From UBA1381 sp964399965 (GTDB lineage: Bacteria; Bacillota; Clostridia; UBA1381): a stretch of 33,346 nt of DNA. Made by a program: the position numbers and the translations under genes. Positions 6,898 through 14,591 of the stretch are shown piece after piece (within the stretch, counting starts at the first letter, position 1; each line of letters starts with the position of its first letter). A model generated the notes under the pieces. That model had not been told where the DNA came from. It saw only the letters and a program-made list of their open reading frames with translations, and searched no databases. The stretch spans positions 1-33,346 of the forward strand of contig CAYNRX010000026.1 in assembly GCA_964399965.1 (NCBI GenBank). Reading direction: 5' to 3'.

Positions 6898-7554
6898 ATG
6901 GCGGAAACAAGAACGAAAAAGATAGCCGTTATCGGAGTGCTGACGGCTATCGCTTATGTGGTGATGGTCGTGGGCAGGATACCGATGGTGATGTTTTTGT
7001 CCTATGACCCCAAGGACGTTATAATCGTCCTAGCAGGCTTTATCTACGGCCCTCTGGTATCGTTTGCGATAGCGGCGGTCGTGGGGCTGGTGGAGATGGT
7101 GACGGTCAGCGACACAGGGATAATAGGGGCGGTTATGAACATATTGCAGTCGAGCTGCTTTGCCTGCCTGGCGGCCTTTATATATAAGAAGAACCGCACG
7201 ATGGCGGGAGCTGTCGGCGGCCTGGTATCGGGGGCGCTTTTGGCGACGGCGGCGATGCTTTTGTGGAATTACCTTTTAACGCCGATATACATGGGACTGC
7301 CAAGGGAGCAGGTGGCGGCGATGCTGGTGCCGGTATTTTTGCCCTTCAACCTTGTAAAGGGCGGCATCAATGCGGCGATCGCGCTGCTTTTGTATAAGCC
7401 GGTCGTGACTGCTTTGAGGAAAGCAGGCCTTATCGGAGCATCCTCGGGGGTATCGCTAAAGGGCAGATCCGCGCAGGCCGGGGTGATGATCGTGGCCGCA
7501 GCCGTGCTTGTTACCTGCATATTCTGCGCTTTGGTGATGAAAGGCATCGTGTAG
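6898..7554 (+). CDS. ribU: riboflavin ECF transporter S component
   Basis: RibU is the substrate-binding membrane subunit that takes up riboflavin together with the shared ECF ATPases and EcfT, which are not in this window. The 218-residue protein has about six hydrophobic segments and the family features: an early IPMVMFLSYDPKDV segment and a conserved central N-Y-L-L-T-P-I-Y region. The FMN riboswitch directly upstream makes the substrate assignment firm. GGAGG precedes ATG at 6898, and a strong terminator follows, so it is monocistronic. Confidence 0.95.
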   Translation: MAETRTKKIAVIGVLTAIAYVVMVVGRIPMVMFLSYDPKDVIIVLAGFIYGPLVSFAIAAVVGLVEMVTVSDTGIIGAVMNILQSSCFACLAAFIYKKNRTMAGAVGGLVSGALLATAAMLLWNYLLTPIYMGLPREQVAAMLVPVFLPFNLVKGGINAAIALLLYKPVVTALRKAGLIGASSGVSLKGRSAQAGVMIVAAAVLVTCIFCALVMKGIV

Positions 7555-7581
7555 GAGACATTGTTGAAAAATCACATTATC

Positions 7582-7605
7582 GCGCCCCTTCGGGGCGCTT
7601 TTTTT
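7582..7605 (+). terminator. ribU terminator
   Basis: GCGCCCC (7582-7588) pairs with GGGGCGC (7592-7598) and is followed by seven T. It is a compact, strong intrinsic terminator 27 bases after the ribU stop. Confidence 0.92.
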
Positions 7606-7654
7606 ATGGAAAAAATCAACATGAGCAATATTTGGATGAATATCGCACAAAAAG

Positions 7655-7668
7655 AGCAATATATTGCT
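7655..7668. promoter_or_regulatory. 14-bp perfect palindrome at the -35 box
   Basis: AGCAATATATTGCT is a perfect palindrome whose last base is the first base of the -35 box of the next gene. A half-site, AGCAATATT, lies at 7624-7632. It is a plausible operator; the regulator is unknown. Confidence 0.4.
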
Positions 7669-7695
7669 TGATTTTTCGGGGGGGGGGTGTATAAT
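7668..7695 (+). promoter_or_regulatory. promoter with a ten-G spacer tract (candidate phase-variable)
   Basis: TTGATT (7668-7673) and TATAAT (7690-7695) are 16 bases apart, and the spacer contains ten consecutive G (7678-7687). Gain of one G would give the optimal 17-base spacing. Slippage in such tracts switches promoter strength in other bacteria, for example porA of Neisseria. Confidence 0.65.
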
Positions 7696-7712
7696 TAACT
7701 TATCTAATAAAT

Positions 7713-7738
7713 CTGCCCGGCTTTTGCCTTTCGGGCAG
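7713..7738 (+). other. 5'-UTR hairpin
   Basis: CTGCCCG (7713-7719) and CGGGCAG (7732-7738) form a 7-bp stem, extendable by GG/CC, in the leader just before the GGGAGG site. It is not followed by a T tract, so it is more likely to affect mRNA stability or translation than to terminate. Confidence 0.5.
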
Positions 7739-7762
7739 CTTAATATGAGGGAGGAAAATGAG

Positions 7763-9604
7763 ATGAAATTAAGAAAAATGCTCGGCGCGATATGTGCGCT
7801 GGCAGTGACAGCATCCGCATTCGCGGGGTTTGGGGTAACGGCTGATGCGGCGGCAGGTGATGTGACAGTAAATGCAGAGGCTGATTTTACAAGCGATATG
7901 GGAGATTTTACTGTTGTAAGCAGCGATAGCGCATCCCCGCTTGAACTTAGCAGTGGTTATGACGGTTGGTTGGCTGTAGGAAAAGGATCAGGAACGGTTA
8001 CAATTCCCGATGAGGAGCTTGCGGGTGCTACCGATAAGGTTACTGTAGAATTTAAAGTTGCATACGGAAAGCTTATTAATAGAAGTCTTTATTATACAAT
8101 TTCCGATAGTAATGGCACAGTGATTGTTGATTGGGACTTCAATGCTTATAGTGGTGAAATAAATACTAACGTTTTGGGCAGTGGGTCAGATTTGCCGGCA
8201 TCAAGTGAGTTTTATTATGCTTATAATACACCTATAACCGCTAGGGCGGCATCGTATAAGTTTGAATTTGATTTTGCGGCGAGAACAGTAAAGCAAACAA
8301 CTGTTAATATGCAGAATAATGCAACAACAACCCATACGAATAATCTTCCTGACGGTGTGAACAATGTAAAGACATTGACGATCGGTTCTAATTATGAGAA
8401 TGCGGGCAGAAGATGTGTTGTTGACGACATTAAAATATCGACAACAGAAGGTGAGAATGTAGAAATGCATAAGGTTACCGTCAACTACCTAGTAGGCGGA
8501 GAAGCGATCCCTGCCGAGGATCTTCCGCAGGGAGCAATGACGAGTATAACTGTAGCAGATGGAACAGAATATACACCATCGTATGCAGATGAATTTTTCA
8601 CTGATACAGAACTGTATACGTTTGCTTCCTCTGACATAAGTTTTCCGGTAACTATAAACAGTGATACAACTATAAATCTTACATATACAAAAAGGGCATT
8701 GGAAACATATGATGTAACGGTAAATTCTGTTATCAACGATGTAAAAGAGCCAATCGTAGAGACAACTTTAACAGAGAAGCATTCTACAGAGTATGCTGTG
8801 CCGAAGTATATTGTAAAGGACGGTATTGCATACGTTACAGCAGCACAATTGGGAAATGGAGAGGATGCTCCATACTATAAAGCAACAATAAGCGATATTA
8901 CAGAAGATTTTGTCAAGGATTTAACATATACAAAGGCGTTTGAAAACGTTGTTGCTTTTGCGGAGGGTTCAGGACACTCTGGTGATAATGCTGATATAAG
9001 ATGCTCGGGCGGAAGCGGTACACGTGGAACGATTGAGGTAGGAAATGTTGAACCCAGCATATATGCGATAGAAGCTAATTCATATCAAAGGGGCAATGAT
9101 ACTTGGATTTATTTAGATGGTGAAGCAGTAAAACAATTAACGGTTCATGATGATTCATTTGCTGTTGAAACTACAGTATTTGAAATAACAAAACCTGGGA
9201 AATTAACTGTAGGCCCGGGTACAAATAGCTCGGATATTGTTGACTATATTTTGCTGTATGAGCCTTATATAGAGCTCATGTCCACCGAAGCCCAGGCACA
9301 GACTCTCACCAACCAGCAGATAACCCCGGCAGACGGCGGCGATGCTATAACCGTATCCGGCACAGCCTATACCATCTGGTACAAGCTGACAGGCTTTGAC
9401 GAGGGTACACAGCCGACTATCACGCTCAAGGGCGGCACAGGCGCAGTAAACGAAACGGCCACCATAACTCGGGCCGAGGTAGGCACAGACGGCTACTACT
9501 GTGTGCAGATACTTGACGATGAGAACCTTGAAGCGGGCAGCTACAAAGTAACGCTTACAGCGGGCGATGCTACCTCGGAAGCGGTAACGTTCACCGCAGA
9601 ATAA
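7763..9604 (+). CDS. large secreted multidomain protein, probably carbohydrate-binding
   Basis: This 613-residue protein has a signal peptide (positive MKLRK, hydrophobic core to about residue 28, then ADAAA as a cleavage site). Next comes a jelly-roll, LamG-like region (about 32-230, ending near VVDDIKIS). Two tandem beta repeats follow (about 235-310 and 311-395), each starting with VTVN and ending in L-T-Y-T-K, like MucBP-type repeats. A second carbohydrate-binding-like beta domain (about 396-505) and an Ig-like C-terminal domain complete it. No catalytic domain, sortase motif or cysteine lipobox is seen. ATG at 7763 has GGGAGG eight bases upstream. Codon use is AT-rich to about 9270, then abruptly GC-rich. 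Its promoter carries a poly-G tract. The exact ligand is unknown. Confidence 0.8.
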   Translation: MKLRKMLGAICALAVTASAFAGFGVTADAAAGDVTVNAEADFTSDMGDFTVVSSDSASPLELSSGYDGWLAVGKGSGTVTIPDEELAGATDKVTVEFKVAYGKLINRSLYYTISDSNGTVIVDWDFNAYSGEINTNVLGSGSDLPASSEFYYAYNTPITARAASYKFEFDFAARTVKQTTVNMQNNATTTHTNNLPDGVNNVKTLTIGSNYENAGRRCVVDDIKISTTEGENVEMHKVTVNYLVGGEAIPAEDLPQGAMTSITVADGTEYTPSYADEFFTDTELYTFASSDISFPVTINSDTTINLTYTKRALETYDVTVNSVINDVKEPIVETTLTEKHSTEYAVPKYIVKDGIAYVTAAQLGNGEDAPYYKATISDITEDFVKDLTYTKAFENVVAFAEGSGHSGDNADIRCSGGSGTRGTIEVGNVEPSIYAIEANSYQRGNDTWIYLDGEAVKQLTVHDDSFAVETTVFEITKPGKLTVGPGTNSSDIVDYILLYEPYIELMSTEAQAQTLTNQQITPADGGDAITVSGTAYTIWYKLTGFDEGTQPTITLKGGTGAVNETATITRAEVGTDGYYCVQILDDENLEAGSYKVTLTAGDATSEAVTFTAE

Positions 9605-9682
9605 TTACGCCTCCACTTCCGCTGTGCCAAGGCACATGAGGAATGGAATAAAAAATCCAAGCGTTCCGCTCTCCCAAATCCG

Positions 9683-9714
9683 CGGGACGCGATCCCTAGT
9701 CCCGGTCTCGGGAC
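9683..9714 (+). other. three-segment alternative hairpin
   Basis: CGGGAC (9683-9688), GTCCCG (9699-9704) and CGGGAC (9709-9714) allow two mutually exclusive stems (1-2 or 2-3). The 9605-9719 stretch has no convincing gene. A small GTGCC/GGCAC hairpin lies at 9624-9635. Confidence 0.4.
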
Positions 9715-9719
9715 GAATG

Positions 9720-9755
9720 AAAAAACGCGCTTTGTCCTCTCCCTATGGGCAAAGC
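9720..9755 (-). terminator. candidate terminator of the aroA-ispF operon
   Basis: On the minus strand, GCTTTG and CAAAGC (plus-strand 9750-9755 and 9729-9734) form a stem, followed after GCG by TTTTTT (9720-9725). The stem is short and the loop long, so strength is uncertain. Confidence 0.45.
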
Positions 9756-9757
9756 AA

Positions 9758-9789
9758 ACCCCGCGCCAAACGGTGCGGGGTGTTTTTTT
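9758..9789 (+). terminator. terminator downstream of the secreted-protein gene
   Basis: ACCCCGCGCC (9758-9767) pairs with GGTGCGGGGT (9772-9781) around AAAC, with a run of seven T at 9783-9789. It ends plus-strand transcription converging on ispF and abuts the end of the microprotein gene on the other strand. Confidence 0.85.
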
Positions 9790-9856
9790 ATCTTATCATC
9801 AAAAGTATCAACACTCCGGCAAGGAGCGTTATCAGGATAGACACAGCCCTGTTCAT
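9788..9856 (-). CDS. 22-residue hydrophobic microprotein coupled to ispF
   Basis: This unlisted small ORF begins at ATG 9856, which overlaps the ispF stop as ATGA. The last ispF codons (GAGGAGGAGAGGAA) form a very strong ribosome binding site directly in front. The peptide is MNRAVSILITLLAGVLILLM followed by Ile-Arg. It is one transmembrane helix with a basic residue at each end. It stops just before the convergent terminator. I do not recognise a family. Coupled start, strong site and clean hydrophobic composition support real translation, but chance remains possible because the ORF is so short. Confidence 0.55.
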   Translation of the reverse strand: MNRAVSILITLLAGVLILLMIR

Positions 9857-10326
9857 TTCCTCTCCTCCTCCAAAAGCACGGCGGCAGTTGCGGATATGCC
9901 CTCCATACGCCCTTCAAAGCCGAGCTTTTCCGTTGTGGTGGCCTTTACGTTCACCAGCTCCGTTCCCAGCGCACGCCGGAGATTTTCCGCCATCCGGCCG
10001 ATATAGGGAGCCAGCTTCGGCTTCTGCGCGACTATCGTCACATCGGCGTTCACCACAAAAAGCCCGGCCTCCCGTATCCTGTGCATGACCTCCAAGAGCA
10101 GCCCCATGCTGTCGGCTCCCTTGTAGGCGGGGTCGCTGTCGGGGAACAAACGCCCGATATCGCCCATGCAGGCCGCCCCCAGTATCGCGTCCATAAGCGC
10201 GTGGACGGCCACGTCCGCGTCCGAATGCCCCAAAAGCCCCGTATCGTGCGGTATCCTGACGCCGCACAGAATGAGATCCCTGCCGGGGACAAGCCTGTGC
10301 ACGTCGTATCCCTGCCCGATCCTCAT
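9853..10326 (-). CDS. ispF: 2-C-methyl-D-erythritol 2,4-cyclodiphosphate synthase
   Basis: IspF converts CDP-ME 2-phosphate to the cyclic diphosphate MEcPP in the MEP isoprenoid pathway. The 157-residue protein has the zinc ligands Asp8, His10 and His42 (YDVH and VHALMDAILG), the GHSDAD motif and the ATTTEKLGF segment near residue 130. Length is normal for a trimeric IspF. It lies 22 bases after aroA on the minus strand with AAAGGA upstream of its ATG, so the two are probably one operon. Its partner ispD is on the other strand about 3 kb away. Its stop overlaps the start of a 22-codon ORF. Confidence 0.97.
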   Translation of the reverse strand: MRIGQGYDVHRLVPGRDLILCGVRIPHDTGLLGHSDADVAVHALMDAILGAACMGDIGRLFPDSDPAYKGADSMGLLLEVMHRIREAGLFVVNADVTIVAQKPKLAPYIGRMAENLRRALGTELVNVKATTTEKLGFEGRMEGISATAAVLLEEERK

Positions 10327-10348
10327 AAAAATCAGTCCTTTCCTAAAT

Positions 10349-11617
10349 TTATCCCAAGCCGTAAAGGCGGTCGAAGAATTGCGGATACGATACCGCCGCG
10401 CAGCCGGGATCGTCTATCGTCGACTGCCCCTCAAGCATCTGCGCAAGCACGGCGGCCGTCATGGCCATGCGGTGGTCTCCCTCGGTGACAAAATCCGCCC
10501 CGTGCAGCGGCCGTCCGCCGTTTATTATCATCCCGTCCTCCGTTTCCTCTATGTCCGCGCCCGTTTTTGCAAATTCCCTGCATACCGCGCGTATGCGGTT
10601 TGATTCCTTGACCTTAAGCTCCTCGGCGTCTTGTATTACGGTCGTGCCCTCGGCAAAAAGGGCTGCCGCGGCGATTATGGGTATCTCGTCGATCAGCCGC
10701 GGGATATCCGCCCCTCCTATCCGGCAGCCGTGGAGTGAGGAGGAACGCACTGTTATGTCCCCGGCCTCCTCGCCGGAGGAGGTGCGGCGGTTTTCGATGG
10801 CGATATCCGCCCCCATCTTTAGGAGCACATCGATGATCCCCGTGCGCGTGGGGTTAAGGCCGACGTTTCTTACCGTTATCTCGGCATTGGGCATGATAAG
10901 CCCCAGGACGAGGAAAAACGCTGCCGAGGATATATCCCCGGGAACCTCGAAACACTGCGCAGATAGCCTTTGCGCCGGGTTTACGGTGATATCAAGGCCG
11001 TTTACGGCAATATCCGCCCCGGCGGCGGAGAGCATAAGCTCGGTATGGTTTCGCGACTGCTCGACTTCGTGTATCACTGTCGGCGAGTCGGCATAGAGCG
11101 CGGCCAGCATGATAGCGGTCTTGACCTGCGCCGAGGCCACCTCCATTTTGTAATCTATCCCGTGCAGCTTCCTCCCGTTTATCTTAAGCGGGCAGAAATC
11201 GCCGGAAATATCGGCACCCATCATTGATAGCGGCTTTGTAACGCGCTTCATAGGACGGCGGCGGATGGAGCTGTCGCCGTCTATGACCGCTGAAAAGCTC
11301 TGCCCTGCCAAAAGCCCTGCCAAAAGCCTGGTAGTGGTGCCGGAATTGCCCGTGTAGAGCGTCTGGCCGGGCGCCAAAAGCCCCCGAAGCTCCCGTCCGT
11401 GTACCTTTACCCTTTCGCCGGATATTTCGCAGCTAACGCCCATCTTGCGGAAGCAGTCTATCGTTGAAAGGCAGTCCGCCCCGAATAAAAAGCCGGAGAT
11501 CTCACTCACTCCCTCCGACACTGCGCCAAGGATAACTCCCCTGTGGGATATGGACTTGTCCCCGGGCACGGTAAGCTCGCCCTTGGGCGAGGATATTTTC
11601 CTTATTGTTTCGCTCAT
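10349..11617 (-). CDS. aroA: 3-phosphoshikimate 1-carboxyvinyltransferase (EPSP synthase)
   Basis: AroA joins PEP to shikimate 3-phosphate in the sixth step of the shikimate pathway. The 422-residue protein has PGDKSISHR (Lys21, Ser22, Arg26), a GNSGTTTR loop (90-97), the S-A-Q triad (162-164), the catalytic D-E-I-P-I (Asp310) and KVKESNRI (335-342). The GNSGTTTR form resembles Bacillus/Staphylococcus enzymes rather than the E. coli GNAGTAMR form. AGGAG lies six bases before ATG at 11617. It heads a minus-strand operon with ispF and is divergent from the flippase gene. aroB, of the same pathway, is at 23920. Confidence 0.97.
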   Translation of the reverse strand: MSETIRKISSPKGELTVPGDKSISHRGVILGAVSEGVSEISGFLFGADCLSTIDCFRKMGVSCEISGERVKVHGRELRGLLAPGQTLYTGNSGTTTRLLAGLLAGQSFSAVIDGDSSIRRRPMKRVTKPLSMMGADISGDFCPLKINGRKLHGIDYKMEVASAQVKTAIMLAALYADSPTVIHEVEQSRNHTELMLSAAGADIAVNGLDITVNPAQRLSAQCFEVPGDISSAAFFLVLGLIMPNAEITVRNVGLNPTRTGIIDVLLKMGADIAIENRRTSSGEEAGDITVRSSSLHGCRIGGADIPRLIDEIPIIAAAALFAEGTTVIQDAEELKVKESNRIRAVCREFAKTGADIEETEDGMIINGGRPLHGADFVTEGDHRMAMTAAVLAQMLEGQSTIDDPGCAAVSYPQFFDRLYGLG

Positions 11618-11647
11618 AGCTTACTCCTTAAAATAAATTCTAAACAG

Positions 11648-11676
11648 ATTATACCATAAATAAAATAGAATTACAA
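11648..11676 (-). promoter_or_regulatory. aroA-ispF promoter
   Basis: On the minus strand, TTGTAA (11671-11676), a 17-base spacer and TATAAT (11648-11653) lie about 30 bases before the aroA start. Confidence 0.7.
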
Positions 11677-11717
11677 GACAGCCGGGAGAATTTCCGGGGA
11701 ATTTGGAGGGCGGCGGA

Positions 11718-13313
11718 GTGAAAAAGCAGGATCTTTTGACGGGAGCGGTTATATTGATGGCGGCAAATGCCGTCTCCAAGATTTTGGGGGCGATGTTCAA
11801 GATACCGCTGGCGCATATTTTGCATGAGGAGGGGATGGCGATATATTCGGCCGCCTTTTCCGCCTATATCCTTGCCCTGACGCCGGTGACCTCGGGGCTG
11901 CCGTTTGCGGTGTCGCGCCTTTCGGCCGAGGAGGAGGCCTGGGGGAGACCGGCGGCCGCGAGAAAGATAATGAGGGTGTCAACGCTTTTATTGGCGGTGA
12001 TCGGCGTTATAAGCGGGCTGGGGCTGTATTTGGGGGCGGATGTAATGGCGGCGGCTCTGCGCGACCCCAAGGCGGCTGTGGCCGTGAGAGCCTCGGCTCC
12101 GGCGGTGCTGTTCGTTGCCCTGGGCGCAGGGGTCAAGGGATATTTCCAGGGGACGGGGAATATGCTGCCGGCGGCGGTCTCTCAGGTGGCGGAATCGTTT
12201 GTGAAGCTGGCGGCGGGATATGGCCTTGCGGTAATGCTGTCAAAGCGCGCCGCCGAATATGCGGCCGCAGGAGCGGTCACCGGCGTGGCATCAGGGGAAG
12301 CGGCGGCCACCGCCCTGCTGTTTCTCATGTATCTGCCGGGCGGACGGAGGATAAAGGGCAAAAAGGAGGGCACGGCGGCGGTGATGAAGCGGCTTTTGGC
12401 GGTCGCAGCGCCGATGACGGTCTTGTCTCTTGCCGCTTCGTCTGTGGGGATAGTAGATACCACGCTTGTGCGGGCGCGGCTTTTCCATTTGGTGTTCACC
12501 GGGGAGGAAGCAAGGCGGTTTTTGATGAGCTTCGGCCAGTACACCGAGGTGTTTGATAAAATTCCCCAGACGCTGAGCCTTGGCATGGAGGGAGCGCGCT
12601 GGCTGTGGGGAGCGTATTCGGGCTATGCGCAGACGGTGTTCCACCTGCCGCTGGGAGTGATCGCCACTATCGGCACGGCGTCCCTGCCGCTTATCGCCGG
12701 GGCCTCCGCCACCGGGGATCATAGGAAGGCGGAGCGCGTATTTTCGGCGGGGATAAAGCTGGCCGTGGTGCTGGCCGTCCCCTGTGCGGCGGCGATGTTC
12801 GTGCTGGGAGGGGAGATGCTGGGGGTGCTGTTCCAAAACCGTGCCTCGGCGGGGATGCTGGCGGCGCTTTCGCCATCGTTGGTGCTTTTGTGCGCAGTGC
12901 AGTTTGCGGTGTCGGTGCAGCATTCGGCCGGAAGGCTGTGGCAGCCGTTTGTGTATATGCTGGCCGGCTCGGCGGTGAAACTGGCGGTGATATATGCGCT
13001 GTGCGGGAGCGGGACGTTCCATATCTATGGGGCGGCCGTATCATCGGCGGTCTCCGCCCTTTTGGAGCTGATATTAAATCTTTGGGGGATACGAAAGTAT
13101 ATGGGTTTAAAATTTTCCGTAAGGGAAATACTGTTAAAGCCGGTGACCGCCGGGGCGGTGATGGCCGGGGTAATGGGGCTTTTATACGGGCCTGTCAGCG
13201 GGCTTGTTTCCCAGGATATCGCCGTGTGCATCGCCGTTGGCGGGATCGGGGCGGCCGTATACCTGTTGACGCTGGCCGTTTTGGGGGTATCGGTGGAAAA
13301 AATCGCAGGATGA
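11718..13313 (+). CDS. SpoVB/YabM-like polysaccharide (lipid II-type) flippase
   Basis: This 531-residue polytopic membrane protein belongs to the MOP/MVF exporter superfamily (SpoVB, MurJ, YabM). It has roughly 14 hydrophobic segments, starting with LLTGAVILMAANAVSKILGA and the characteristic FKIPLAHIL. Members flip lipid-linked sugar precursors for spore cortex or wall synthesis. Position argues for a yabM-like role: in Bacillus subtilis yabM also precedes mazG (yabN) and yabO-yabR. GTG at 11718 is the start, with GGAGG eight bases upstream; an in-frame TTG at 11703 precedes that site. Which lipid-linked substrate it moves cannot be told from sequence. Confidence 0.88.
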   Translation: MKKQDLLTGAVILMAANAVSKILGAMFKIPLAHILHEEGMAIYSAAFSAYILALTPVTSGLPFAVSRLSAEEEAWGRPAAARKIMRVSTLLLAVIGVISGLGLYLGADVMAAALRDPKAAVAVRASAPAVLFVALGAGVKGYFQGTGNMLPAAVSQVAESFVKLAAGYGLAVMLSKRAAEYAAAGAVTGVASGEAAATALLFLMYLPGGRRIKGKKEGTAAVMKRLLAVAAPMTVLSLAASSVGIVDTTLVRARLFHLVFTGEEARRFLMSFGQYTEVFDKIPQTLSLGMEGARWLWGAYSGYAQTVFHLPLGVIATIGTASLPLIAGASATGDHRKAERVFSAGIKLAVVLAVPCAAAMFVLGGEMLGVLFQNRASAGMLAALSPSLVLLCAVQFAVSVQHSAGRLWQPFVYMLAGSAVKLAVIYALCGSGTFHIYGAAVSSAVSALLELILNLWGIRKYMGLKFSVREILLKPVTAGAVMAGVMGLLYGPVSGLVSQDIAVCIAVGGIGAAVYLLTLAVLGVSVEKIAG

Positions 13314-13326
13314 GCCAAAAACCGTC

Positions 13327-13355
13327 TTGACCGCGGAGGGATATGGTGATATAAT
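13327..13355 (+). promoter_or_regulatory. mazG promoter
   Basis: TTGACC (13327-13332), a 17-base spacer and TATAAT (13350-13355) lie in the 78-base gap before mazG, so mazG need not depend on readthrough from the flippase gene. Confidence 0.65.
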
Positions 13356-13391
13356 AACCGCAGGAATTTTTTTTTCGGGAGGGAAAAAGCG

Positions 13392-14159
13392 GTGAAGCAG
13401 TACACAATAGACGATCTGCGCGACATACTCGTGAGGCTGCGCGGAGAGAACGGCTGCCCCTGGGATCGGGTGCAGACGCATGAAACGATAAAAAAATCGA
13501 TGATAGAGGAAACGTACGAGGTCATAGACGCGATAGACGCAGGCGACGATGCGATGTTCGCCAACGAGCTGGGAGATCTGCTCCTGCAGGTGGTGTTCCA
13601 TGCGCGGATAGCCGAGGAGCGAGGGGCCTTTAACTTTGATACGGTCGTAAACGAGATATGCACCAAGCTCATCTCCCGGCATACCCACGTTTTCGGCGGC
13701 GATGAGGCCAAAAACGCCGAGGAGGCTTTGGGCGCCTGGGAACGCAACAAGAAAAAGGAGAAAGGGCAGAAAACGGCCTCCGAGGTCGTGTGCGATGTTC
13801 CTCACAGCCTGCCGGCTCTGCTGCGGGCGGAAAAGGTGCAGAAGAAGGCCGCCTCCTTCGGTTTCGACTGGCGCAGCGAGGAGGGCGTTTATGAGAAGCT
13901 GGCCGAGGAAACAGAGGAGGTCAGAGCGGCAAAAACGCCCGAGGAGACCGAGGAGGAGATAGGAGACCTTTTGTTTGCGGCGGTAAACCTGGCGCGCCAT
14001 TTAAAGGTAACGCCGGAGATCGCCCTGGCCAAGGCGGTCGATAAATTCAGCCGCCGCTTCGTCAGGATGGAGCGGGCGGCAGCGGAAAAGGGTCATGCTT
14101 TGGAAGAGCTTTCCCTGGAGGAAATGGATAAAATTTGGGAAGAAATCAAAGAAAAATAG
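13392..14159 (+). CDS. mazG: MazG nucleoside triphosphate pyrophosphohydrolase
   Basis: MazG hydrolyses non-canonical or damaged NTPs to NMPs and pyrophosphate. The 255-residue protein has two MazG repeats. The first (about 1-115) carries NGCPWD, EETYEV and the metal-binding N-E-L-G-D-L-L-L-Q. The second (about 130-250) carries EETEEV and EEEIGDLLFAAVNLARHL. Unlike B. subtilis YabN it lacks the N-terminal tetrapyrrole methylase domain, as in E. coli and many Clostridia. GTG at 13392 is the start, with GGGAGG upstream. It lies in the conserved spoVB-like/mazG/rqcP/yabP order. Confidence 0.95.
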   Translation: MKQYTIDDLRDILVRLRGENGCPWDRVQTHETIKKSMIEETYEVIDAIDAGDDAMFANELGDLLLQVVFHARIAEERGAFNFDTVVNEICTKLISRHTHVFGGDEAKNAEEALGAWERNKKKEKGQKTASEVVCDVPHSLPALLRAEKVQKKAASFGFDWRSEEGVYEKLAEETEEVRAAKTPEETEEEIGDLLFAAVNLARHLKVTPEIALAKAVDKFSRRFVRMERAAAEKGHALEELSLEEMDKIWEEIKEK

Positions 14160-14199
14160 ATATTTTTGTATAAAAAACGTATAAAACGGCAAATCAGCC

Positions 14200-14228
14200 T
14201 TGACAATGGCAGGGTTTTGTAATAATAT
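14200..14228 (+). promoter_or_regulatory. hup promoter
   Basis: TTGACA (14200-14205), a 17-base spacer and TAATAT (14223-14228) lie about 65 bases before the HU start. Confidence 0.75.
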
Positions 14229-14293
14229 ACTGTAATGTAGGAGAATTTGCGCCGGATTTTGCGGCGCGGATATAAATTTCAGGAGGAATGAAA

Positions 14294-14584
14294 ATGGACA
14301 AGACTATGAATAAGACGGAGACTATCGCCGCCGTTGCGGCCTCGGCGGAGGTTTCCAAAAAGACGGCGGAAACTGTCGTAAATTCGCTTCTGCAGGTGAT
14401 AACGACCGCCATGGCCGAGGGCGACAAAGTACAGTTCCCGGGCTTCGGCACATTCGAAACAAGAGACAGAGCCGAGCGTCAGGGCAAGAATCCGGCCACA
14501 GGCGAGGCGATAACCGTACCGGCCTGCAAGGTGGTAGCCTTTAAGGCGGGCAAATCTTTAAAGGACGCAGCAAATAATAAATAA
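14294..14584 (+). CDS. hup: HU family DNA-binding protein
   Basis: HU is a small nucleoid protein that bends and compacts DNA. The 96-residue protein has the complete family signature: an NKTETIAAVA helix start, GFGTFETRDRAERQGKNP, the TGEAITVPA beta arm and the VVAFKAGKSLKDAANN end. ATG at 14294 has AGGAGG seven bases upstream. Family alignment would start at Met 14306, but that Met is too far from the binding site, so a four-residue N-terminal extension is likely. HU is encoded beside rqcP in many Clostridia. It uses ATC as well as ATA for Ile. Confidence 0.96.
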   Translation: MDKTMNKTETIAAVAASAEVSKKTAETVVNSLLQVITTAMAEGDKVQFPGFGTFETRDRAERQGKNPATGEAITVPACKVVAFKAGKSLKDAANNK

Positions 14585-14591
14585 GCTGGAG

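Noticed and set aside
9605..9760. Small SRP RNA or other known ncRNA
   Set aside because: The conserved SRP tetraloop and asymmetric loop motifs are missing.
12291..13022. Long minus-strand ORFs under the flippase, dehydroquinate synthase, lspA-rluD and S41 genes
   Set aside because: They are shadows in GC-rich DNA, rich in Arg, His and Pro, without ribosome binding sites and opposite to well-supported genes.
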